From Adiantum capillus-veneris (taxonomy: Eukaryota; Streptophyta; Polypodiopsida; Polypodiales; Pteridaceae): a DNA stretch of 64,000 nucleotides. A program made the position numbers and the translations under genes. The DNA lies in NCBI GenBank assembly GCA_014529385.2, contig CM043971.1, positions 24,111,769 to 24,175,768 on the forward strand, written 5' to 3'. Numbering within the stretch: the stretch's first letter is position 1; the number at the start of each line of letters is the position of its first letter. The notes under the pieces were generated by a model. That model saw only the letters and a program-made list of their open reading frames with translations. It did not search any database and was not told where the DNA came from. Below, piece after piece: positions 57,901 to 64,000 of this stretch.

Positions 57901-59610
57901 CACATGGAATATCTTCTCCCAATCTGGTGATTTCAAGACTGGAGCAGTAATGAGTGCCTCTTTCAATTTCTTGAATGATTCCTCACACTCCTCTGTCCAT
58001 TCAAAGTTCACTATTAGCCTGTAAAGTGGTTGGCCTATTATAGCGTACATGTAAATGAATCGTCTATAATATCCGCAATGTCCCATAAAGCTCTGTACTT
58101 GTTTCGCATTGGTTGGTCTAGGCATATCCACTATAACTTTTATCTTCTCTAAATCCGTGGATATTCCGTTTTGTGAGACAATATGTCCCAGAATTCTGCC
58201 CTGTCGGACCATAAACACACATTTCTCAGGATTGAGACAAATGCGATATGTCCTACATTTCTCAAATACTTTTCTTAGGTGTTCTAGATGCTCATCTCTC
58301 AGAAGAGAATGTACACATAAGTCATCCATGTATATTTCTAGAAACAACCTTAAGTATTCTTTGAAAGCATGCGTCATCAGCCTCTGGAAGGTTGCGGGAG
58401 CATTGGTTAGACCAAAAGGCATAACCCGATAAGCATAAATTCCCCACTCCGTTGCAAAAGCTGTTTTATGTTGATCTTCCAGTGCTATGGCTAGCTGGTT
58501 ATATCCTGAAAAACCATCAAGAAAGGAGTATGCTGTTTTCCCTGATACACGCTCTAGAACATGATCAGTTATCGGCAAGGGATAATTGTCCCTGATTGTT
58601 GCAGCATTCACTTTCTTTAAGTTGACACACACTCGGAGTTTTCCGTTCTTCTTGGGTACCACCACAATTGGAGATACCCAATCGGTGTGTTCAATCTCGT
58701 ATATGAATTCAGCTTCCATTAGCTTATCTATCTCTTCTTTGATTCGCTTAGCAAACGTATCATTATATGTGTATGGTCTCTGTCTGCTAGGCTTTGCGTC
58801 TTGTTTTAGTGGGATTGTGTGTTGGCATATCGATGGGTCAACTCCCTTTAAGTCCTTATAAGACCATGCAAACACATCCCTGTACTCTCTGAGAAGACTC
58901 AAAAGTCTCTCTTCCTCGCCTGGAGACAAATCTGTGGCTATGTACACCGGTCTAGGTGTCTCACCTGGAGCTGCTAAATCAACTTTTTTTGCATCCTCCG
59001 GTCCGTCATAAGATTCGTTCTCCTTTCTCTCTCGAATAGGTTGGGTTAATACCACCTTCCTATCCTCTATTGTGAATTTCCTGTAGTGAGAGGGAACATC
59101 CATGTTTTCCTTGATTTTGGCGTTTTCGTCCTCTCCACTCTCAATTTCTGTCGTCCAAACTTCTTTCAGAGTTTTCTTGAGCTCTCTGTACTTGTTTCTA
59201 CGTTCTAACTTGGACTCCGTGTGTTCTCTGTTGCGCTTGTTCTTTTCTGATTTTTCTGTTTCAGTTTTCGTTTCATTCCTTTGAACTTGATTTCTTGAGC
59301 CTCTTTTGTCTTTTCGTAAGCTCTTTTGATCATTGCCTCTCATTCTTCCAGAAATCTTGTCCTTAACACAATCTTCCGCCTTTACTAGCATTAGGAATTG
59401 ATTTTTTCCTCTTATTCTAGGCATCGGATTGGTTCTAACCCCCTTTGTTTTTCTCTTTGCTCTATAGCGTTTCTGGCGTTGTTTAGTTTGGTTCGGAAAA
59501 TCATAAAATCTGACATCCGTTATAGTTTCTTCGTTTCCGCTTGAATTGTCCGTTGACTCGTTGTCTGCTTCATTTCCCCACTCTGGATGATCGGGAATGT
59601 CGTGAAACAC
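54979..59610 (-). CDS. Pol polyprotein of the large element (RT-RH-2xH2C2-IN-PR2-tail)
   Basis: A 1543-residue frame. Residues 1-200 are a basic linker. The RT covers 270-480 with YMDD at 427-430. RNase H covers 565-690, with Asp at 573, Glu at 613 or 615, Asp at 640 and Asp at 683. Two tandem H2C2 zinc domains follow: His780/His787/Cys818/Cys821, then His906/His913/Cys944/Cys947, each preceded by a similar W-S-Q...L-Y-x-x-G linker. The integrase has Asp976, Asp1038 and Glu1074, and a C-terminal GPY-like segment at 1215-1251. A second retropepsin occupies 1305-1432 (LLDSGA at 1337-1342, LLLGQPW at 1409-1415). The tail is Lys- and Trp-motif rich. The frame starts 91 bp before the end of the protease-1 ORF in the -1 phase; no classical slippery heptamer is visible. 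All catalytic residues checked are present. Confidence 0.85.
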   Translation of the reverse strand: MFHDIPDHPEWGNEADNESTDNSSGNEETITDVRFYDFPNQTKQRQKRYRAKRKTKGVRTNPMPRIRGKNQFLMLVKAEDCVKDKISGRMRGNDQKSLRKDKRGSRNQVQRNETKTETEKSEKNKRNREHTESKLERRNKYRELKKTLKEVWTTEIESGEDENAKIKENMDVPSHYRKFTIEDRKVVLTQPIRERKENESYDGPEDAKKVDLAAPGETPRPVYIATDLSPGEEERLLSLLREYRDVFAWSYKDLKGVDPSICQHTIPLKQDAKPSRQRPYTYNDTFAKRIKEEIDKLMEAEFIYEIEHTDWVSPIVVVPKKNGKLRVCVNLKKVNAATIRDNYPLPITDHVLERVSGKTAYSFLDGFSGYNQLAIALEDQHKTAFATEWGIYAYRVMPFGLTNAPATFQRLMTHAFKEYLRLFLEIYMDDLCVHSLLRDEHLEHLRKVFEKCRTYRICLNPEKCVFMVRQGRILGHIVSQNGISTDLEKIKVIVDMPRPTNAKQVQSFMGHCGYYRRFIYMYAIIGQPLYRLIVNFEWTEECEESFKKLKEALITAPVLKSPDWEKIFHVHIDASAYAIGCILAQPEEGNMDFPICYASRQLNNAEKNYTTTEREGLGMIYAVKKFRHYLLANKFVFFTDHQALLYLVNKPCNTGRIVRWFIILLEFDFTVVVKKGKTHLRADHLSRLTNGEDPIGVDDDMPDAYLFNIEMIPKWSQNVVSLLTYGGEFDRREYNQKHIAIQQSKNLQLVAGRLYQLGNDHVLRLCINPEEYNIYLCEAHVQECAFHCSRRNTYRNLLQLGVYWPGMKESVHEYVTVCIVCSSKPPAEYSTLYQIMIAPEWSQYIVEYLTNKAFPEGTSKAHQKFVETKARDYALIGDQLYKRGKDNQLRICASESEYVIILEQAHRGVGGGHFSGDKTEKLVLAAGIWWPTLHMDAEEYVKRCDDCQRTKVPLKRDDMPLRPMMGARAFAKWGIDYVGPISPPAYKTHAQYIVVATDYLTKWVEAKATQKADARTTAQFLYEYVFVRYGLPIEIVSDRGTHFINEVIEILLDEFMVIHRKSAPYHPQANGQAEATNKTICTVLTKIVSESRTDWDQKLHSTLWAYRVAYKTSIGTTPYNMVFGLNAILPIEFLISTLRVAKDLEWTGHELSDRIDDLEKLDELRLKAVASIYAQKRRQKEFFDKHVRTKEFKVGDYVLVYTLKQHAKKLKKRGMGPLVIKDLSPSGAVKLATLDGEEMPNWISGCRVKKYLLPLTQDMLLKIHQEKLRVQKKKKIVEEAQAEAKERMEKRRLLRQKQRNEGAIRINAVSITEMDNDKEEPIIECKVGTNQIKARALLDSGAQTNLLSLSLYRQLTNDTKLQTAKQELKSYSENSIKTVGCTVLHIQINQYVYPHMFYVVEDQATQHPLLLGQPWQKQYNAMIDWSSKSVLIKYEGESQSVKFTKGAEPTPKEESKNKGKQQPEKKKKQWQPKVSIQLDCSSTRNSQHWIRKTSNNITAQPWEKTESKLVWRPKKVVPENTKVENRVFNTRQQSDSRQSRTVK

Positions 59611-61289
59611 CTCTTCTTCATCTTCCTTTTCAGTGTATCGTTCTTTTCAGTTTCTTTTTCGAGTACAGTTCTCAACATGAAGTACGGAACCACGTCGTAC
59701 CCGTCCTTGTCGCAAAATTTTGTTGTGGGACCATCCGGAATTGCACAAACATCTAGGGTTGCTAGAATGTGTGTCCATTCTAATGGTTCAAGCGTGTCCT
59801 CTGGAAAGGGTTCTCCTATATAAGTTTCGTCTTCGATAGCCCTTTCTAAAACATATTCTTCTCGCCTCAGACTTCCACATTTCGAGGCTCCACACATCCA
59901 TAACTCCTTGGGCTTACCTAACCAAGCTGGAAATTCGGATCCCGCCAAAGTAGCTGAATCAAACTCCTCTACCGGTGTTCGGTTCACATCTTTGTAGCTA
60001 TGGTCTTTCAGGTTCACACGTGTAGTGGTTTCCATATTTCTCAGGTATATGTGATCGTAGCCCCAATCCTGGACCATTTTCAACTGTCTCATGAATGGTC
60101 TTCCCAGTATGATATCATAGTTATTCTCCTTGCCAAAATCGACAATAGCAAAAGTATGTTCGTATTCAATGCCGCAAGAAGTCACTACGACTTTCTCTAA
60201 TAACCCCATAGGTTTCTCCATGTGTCCATCTGCTAATTGGAGTTTCAACCTAGTCTTCCTTATTGCTGGTTTCCCCCATTTTTTCCAGATTTCTTTTGTA
60301 GCAATGGCTACCCCAGCTCCGCTGTCTAGTATTGCCATCGTGTTCACTCCTTGGAATTCAACTGGTAAGGTTGTATTCCCCTCTTCACCTTCGCAATACT
60401 CTCCGACCTTGTTTAAGGGTACAGGCTTAGCGTTCTTTTGTGGTTTGCTCAGCTCTTGTATACCCTCTTGCAGTCTCGATGTTGGGTCTTTTATCCCAAA
60501 TTTCTCCAAGCATTTTCCTACAGTGGTCCACATATGTGGTCTTAGCCTCAAAAGCTCAGCTAGAGTGATAGTGCATGTCACTGGTGTTGACAAGATCTCT
60601 ATCAATCCTTGCGAGTCCATGACTTTTTCTGATGAGATTCTTCGTGAGGGAAGTGCTCTAATCTCGGATTTTGCTTCATACTCTCCTAAGTATGAAGGTA
60701 AGGTATTCAGTGAATGAGGTTTGCTCTCCATTGTTCTAACAGAGCCCCCATCTCCCCAGTAAGATTGCAGATCCAAGTCCACTTGAGATCCTGCCTCAAA
60801 TTCCACTATGGGAGGATTCCTGATGTCCTTTTCCCAATTTGTCTGATTAGCTTGGCAACTTAGCTCGTTTGCAAAGTTTGCCTCTCTCACTTGTTTCCAA
60901 AATTCATTGTAATCCTCATCTCTTCCGTAAATCCTCTGTATGACTGGATGAAAACTCTCTATCTCCTGATCGGTTGTGTTCAATACTATGCGGTCATCCT
61001 TGTGTGTATTTTCAGGCTTTTGTGCACTGGGAGTCTTTTCAGCTACCCGTGAAATGATAGTCTCTTGCTGAATTGGGTTTTCCGTTCCACAATTCATTGT
61101 TTCTCTTGGTGGTTCTAATAAGGCTTGTGCAGTCTCGATCATTCTCTGGCACATTTCAAGTCTCTGCTTTTCCAATTCCGCGTTTGGGTATGTCATCCAC
61201 CTCTGTTCTTGTGTTTGGTTGTTCTTTAACCTAGCTTCGTAAGCTCTCATCAGTGCGTCCAATGGTTCGTGTACTTTGTCGACTAGCAC
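59520..61289 (-). CDS. Protease 1 and linker of the large element
   Basis: A 589-residue frame (start codon GTG in the ORF call; the frame is open further upstream, so the real start is probably a frameshift from gag). Residues 230-270 show a conserved helical segment, TLAELLRLRPHMWTTVGKCL. The retropepsin lies at about 300-420 with ILDSGAGVAIA (catalytic Asp322) and YDIILGRPFMRQL, the flap-side and C-terminal signatures. The N-terminal 230 residues are a charged linker. Aspartic proteases of this kind act as dimers to cut gag-pol. The last 91 bp overlap pol. Confidence 0.75.
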   Translation of the reverse strand: MLVDKVHEPLDALMRAYEARLKNNQTQEQRWMTYPNAELEKQRLEMCQRMIETAQALLEPPRETMNCGTENPIQQETIISRVAEKTPSAQKPENTHKDDRIVLNTTDQEIESFHPVIQRIYGRDEDYNEFWKQVREANFANELSCQANQTNWEKDIRNPPIVEFEAGSQVDLDLQSYWGDGGSVRTMESKPHSLNTLPSYLGEYEAKSEIRALPSRRISSEKVMDSQGLIEILSTPVTCTITLAELLRLRPHMWTTVGKCLEKFGIKDPTSRLQEGIQELSKPQKNAKPVPLNKVGEYCEGEEGNTTLPVEFQGVNTMAILDSGAGVAIATKEIWKKWGKPAIRKTRLKLQLADGHMEKPMGLLEKVVVTSCGIEYEHTFAIVDFGKENNYDIILGRPFMRQLKMVQDWGYDHIYLRNMETTTRVNLKDHSYKDVNRTPVEEFDSATLAGSEFPAWLGKPKELWMCGASKCGSLRREEYVLERAIEDETYIGEPFPEDTLEPLEWTHILATLDVCAIPDGPTTKFCDKDGYDVVPYFMLRTVLEKETEKNDTLKRKMKKRCFTTFPIIQSGEMKQTTSQRTIQAETKKL

Positions 61290-61303
61290 TGATCCCCCTG
61301 AGC

Positions 61304-63328
61304 TTAAGCTCGTTGTTTCTTTGATACTCTTTTGTTTCGTTCTTTCCGGCTCATCTCTCGTTTCCCGTTTTGACTCTCAAGTTTTTCTAATCTATCTTTA
61401 GTTCGCTTTAGTTCCTCAGCTAGAATAGCGTCTTCACGTTCTTTTCTCAACTTCATGCGTGCTTTTCTAGCTTTCCATGTGTTTCTCTGACTCCGCGGTC
61501 CTTGACTAACCACTTCAGTCGCTAACTTTCCATTCTCAGGTTCTCTAGTGGTTTTCTTAGCTTGAGCTCTAGTAACAACTTGCGTTGGTATCAGAGTTTC
61601 ATTTTCAGACCCACTGCTGGTAGGAATAGTTTCTAGCATATTCAATGTCGTCTTTTGCACTTTGTTTGGATTCTTTGAACAATCCTCAATGAAGTGAGTA
61701 ACCCCACACTCAGTGCAATAAGCGTTAATTCTAATGATTTCCGTATGTGGACAAACATTCATCAGATGGTCACCTCCACACTTGTAACAGGGTCCTAGTG
61801 CTGGTCTTGGTCCCACTTGATTCGTCCTTTGTGGATAGGATGGTCTTTGTCCTGTTAACCCTCCATGAGCTATGAACATCAATGTTCTTGCGTCCAAATT
61901 GTATCTCTCTTCATCAGAAGCACTTGTAACTGTTGGTGTTCCAACATTCCCAATCATGCCCCATGGTTCTGGTTGTTTGGGTTCTTCTGGTGGGTAATAC
62001 ACAGTTGGAGACATGTGTGCACCAGATTCTTCATAATAGGCTTGAACAGGCACTAAGGCTTGTTCTTCCTGATTCTCTAAGGTTGGTGCATATCTAATGC
62101 CCACTGGTCTTGCTCCTGGTAAAGGTGGTTGTTGTCCCAATACCGGTTGCGGTCTTTCTATCCCCATAGGTCCTGGTACATTTCCCGTTGGGTATCGAGG
62201 TACTGGATGTACCTGAGGTGGTGCTAATTGAGCAGGAGGTGCATACTGACGCTCCCTTACATACCCTTTGTTGTAATAGCACTCCTCTGTTGGATGGTTT
62301 GTCCATTTTTGTTCAATAGCACACCATTTCAGTGGTTTTGGCAATGGTTTTTGGTATGGTGCCATCCTTTTTAGAGCATCTTCTATCATTTGCTCTACAT
62401 TTGGCATGGTTGTTGTTTGAACATTCTTTTTAGTGGTAGTCTCGCTCGCTACGGAGGAAGAGCTACTGGATGCAAAATCTGTATCCGCTGACACCTCTCC
62501 ATAAACCGTACAGTTATCCACTAAGTACAATGCTTCTCTCGTTACTTGCTCGAAACTTGTACAAGCTTTCAAGTGCAAGTCCTTCTTGAGAGTGTCGTTT
62601 CTCAATCCTTCAATAAAGAGAACAGATAGTCTGTCATCTTGTGGTCGTTCACGTACTGGACATCTCTCAATGTATTGTTTGAGGCGAAGTGAAGCTTCCT
62701 TCACTTTTTCGTGTTCTCTCTGTTTAAAAGCATATATTTGTGAGACCGTATTGTGCTTAATCCCTCTTTTTGAGAATTCCTCAGCAAACTCTCCTAGCAA
62801 ATGGTCAATGTCATGGAATCCCCCTCTGTTCATTGGTTGAAACCATGTCAATGCCGTACCTTCTAGAGTAAGACCAAATCCCTCGTATTGTGTATGGAAA
62901 TCTTTTATCTGCTTAGCTCTTAAGACTTGCTTAAAGAGTGACACATGTGCATACGGATCTCCTGAACCACCATACTTCTTTGGAATACACTTGGCTACTT
63001 GAGATGGTCTCATACGTCTATGGTCTGCTACCAATCTCATTGCTCCTGTGTCCCAACTAAAGCTTTCTCCAGCACCATGGACTTCATGGGTTACCCTTGT
63101 CGGTTCCCTTGCCCTGAGTCTACTACTAGGAGGTAAATGTGATGGTTCCGCTTCGAACCTTGGACCTGGAGTGGTATACATGGAGATTGGAACTGCACTA
63201 CCTCGATTCGTATCCATTGACTCTCTGGAATGTAATGATCCCATTGGTCCGGGCTTCGAGTACTGAGGTTGACTGAAAGAGTCAGCAGACTGAGTTCTTT
63301 GTCCTCCTGTTGTCATTGGGTTTTGCAC
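61304..63328 (-). CDS. Gag of the large element
   Basis: A 674-residue frame. The capsid-like region spans residues 105-273 (KYGGSGDPYAHVSLFKQVLR, LEGTALTWF, FKQREHEKVKEASLRLKQYI, LFIEGLRNDTLK). A Pro-rich stretch follows, and then two zinc knuckles of the form C-x2-C-x3-H-x4-C at 514-526 and 538-550, one residue shorter than the usual C-x2-C-x4-H-x4-C. The C terminus is basic (KAKKTTREP, RSQRNTWKARKARMKLRKER). Gag forms the particle and packages RNA. The frame is continuous with the next upstream ORF except for one TAA; the following protease ORF is in another phase. Confidence 0.85.
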   Translation of the reverse strand: MQNPMTTGGQRTQSADSFSQPQYSKPGPMGSLHSRESMDTNRGSAVPISMYTTPGPRFEAEPSHLPPSSRLRAREPTRVTHEVHGAGESFSWDTGAMRLVADHRRMRPSQVAKCIPKKYGGSGDPYAHVSLFKQVLRAKQIKDFHTQYEGFGLTLEGTALTWFQPMNRGGFHDIDHLLGEFAEEFSKRGIKHNTVSQIYAFKQREHEKVKEASLRLKQYIERCPVRERPQDDRLSVLFIEGLRNDTLKKDLHLKACTSFEQVTREALYLVDNCTVYGEVSADTDFASSSSSSVASETTTKKNVQTTTMPNVEQMIEDALKRMAPYQKPLPKPLKWCAIEQKWTNHPTEECYYNKGYVRERQYAPPAQLAPPQVHPVPRYPTGNVPGPMGIERPQPVLGQQPPLPGARPVGIRYAPTLENQEEQALVPVQAYYEESGAHMSPTVYYPPEEPKQPEPWGMIGNVGTPTVTSASDEERYNLDARTLMFIAHGGLTGQRPSYPQRTNQVGPRPALGPCYKCGGDHLMNVCPHTEIIRINAYCTECGVTHFIEDCSKNPNKVQKTTLNMLETIPTSSGSENETLIPTQVVTRAQAKKTTREPENGKLATEVVSQGPRSQRNTWKARKARMKLRKEREDAILAEELKRTKDRLEKLESQNGKREMSRKERNKRVSKKQRA

Positions 63329-63412
63329 TCCATTTGTTGGTGTTGGTCTTTGTGAGCTAGAAGTAACATAATACTGATGTAGTGTTCCCCCAAAGTATGT
63401 ATATCCTTCTAA

Positions 63413-63997
63413 TTATTTCTTGCCCATTGTTGAGTATTGCCTCCCATACTTGTCGTAAGCGGCAATTTTCACTTCCGATCCCTCTGTGTAGGTAAAGACA
63501 TAAAGTCTTTTTTGGTCTGTCAACTCTCCGGTGTAGGGTTCTTCACATGTATAATAGAGATCTTGCTCCCCATTATTATATTTATATAGCCCCACATAGA
63601 TGTTATCAGTGTTGATCCTTGTAGTTTCATTCTCTCTTCTTAACCTCGCATCAGGGAAGTTCATTATTGGTGCTTTCTCCTCAAGTTCTTCATCTACTTT
63701 GGCTTTGGTGCCCATCAATCCCCACTTGTCCACAATGTTAGGGTTTAGGACTACCAAGTACATGGTACCCTCGTCATCTAGATATCTATCTCCGCTATAG
63801 CTCACAGGCACTAAGTCCTTGAACTCACTAGGTCTATCTTCTATCTTTACACAATAGCGGTCCATTCCATCTTTGTAGATCTTGGCACCTTGCTCATTGT
63901 CGTACTGGTATTTTATGAACAATAGCTTCATTGTGGCGGAAGGGTTTGATGATCCTGCTGCCATATTTTCTCTGTTGTTCAGGTTCAAGTGTTCCAA
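63413..63997 (-). CDS. N-terminal gag extension of the large element
   Basis: A 194-residue frame in phase with gag, separated by a single TAA (about 63413) and 22 further codons. It is rich in Lys, Asp and Tyr and alternates beta-like segments (VKIEDRPSEFKDLVPVSY, LYVFTYTEGSEVKIAAYDKY). I do not recognise a domain. It starts at the edge of the window, so the first methionine may not be the real start. The single stop could be a recent mutation or a read-through site. Confidence 0.55.
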   Translation of the reverse strand: MEHLNLNNRENMAAGSSNPSATMKLLFIKYQYDNEQGAKIYKDGMDRYCVKIEDRPSEFKDLVPVSYSGDRYLDDEGTMYLVVLNPNIVDKWGLMGTKAKVDEELEEKAPIMNFPDARLRRENETTRINTDNIYVGLYKYNNGEQDLYYTCEEPYTGELTDQKRLYVFTYTEGSEVKIAAYDKYGRQYSTMGKK

Positions 63998-64000
63998 GTG

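Larger units (their letters stand above)
47589..63997 (-). mobile_element. Very large Ty3/gypsy element with two proteases (5' end outside window)
   Basis: Minus-strand order is gag, protease 1, RT, RNase H, two H2C2 domains, integrase, protease 2, tryptophan-motif tail, 2.9 kb of non-coding DNA with palindromes, coiled-coil ORF block, polypurine tract and LTR. The visible part is 16.4 kb. The main frames are nearly intact: gag has one TAA, protease 1 and pol have none, the pol tail has two TAGs, and the extra block has one frameshift and two stops. This is therefore a fairly young insertion. The additional protease, the duplicated zinc domain and the extra ORF block set it apart from textbook gypsy elements. 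Confidence 0.8.

Overview
The window reads as nuclear DNA of a land plant, packed with transposable elements. I see Ty3/gypsy, Ty1/copia and LINE remnants, decayed copies of plant genes (alpha-tubulin, PPR, an OB-fold protein of the At4g28440 type), and very many long (GA)n/(CT)n tracts. The style of the gag-pol sequences and the GA richness suggest a large-genome plant, possibly a fern, but that is inference; nothing here fixes the species. I found no intact ordinary host gene, tRNA, rRNA or CRISPR.

Layout. 0-5 kb: head-to-head fragments of two Ty3/gypsy families, then a weakly supported SWIM-like reading frame. 5-20 kb: microsatellites, a PPR/alpha-tubulin relic (8.3-9.3 kb), a three-copy tandem array with GA tracts (10.1-10.9 kb), a poly(A)-ended retroposon (13.8-14.9 kb), and copia and LINE scraps (15.4-18.6 kb). 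20-28 kb: a decayed minus-strand Ty3/gypsy element of Tat type with two RNase H domains. 28-31 kb: a plus-strand LTR with primer-binding site and a palindrome-bearing leader. 31-39 kb: inverted-repeat elements, minisatellites, an OB-fold pseudogene, a permuted RT relic and a clear fold-back MITE. 39.7-44.6 kb: relic of an LTR element on the minus strand. 46.6-47.1 kb: LINE RT fragment. 47.6 kb to the window end: one very large minus-strand Ty3/gypsy element, at least 16.4 kb, with its 5' end outside the window.

The large element is the most interesting object. Its order is gag (two ORFs, two unusual zinc knuckles), a first retropepsin, RT, RNase H, two tandem H2C2 zinc-binding domains, the integrase core, a second retropepsin at the C terminus of pol, a tryptophan-motif-rich tail, about 2.9 kb without clear coding, a coiled-coil ORF block absent from ordinary gypsy elements, a polypurine tract and a 3' LTR. 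The non-coding part carries five 24-26 bp palindromes spaced about 284 bp apart (one interval is 134 bp). Two other elements in the window (29.9-30.3 kb and 44.0-44.3 kb) carry palindromes of a wholly different sequence at the same spacing, which suggests the spacing and symmetry are conserved while the sequence is not.

Most reading frames are broken by stops or frameshifts, so the window is largely a graveyard of nested insertions. The gag, first-protease and pol frames of the large element are the best preserved.
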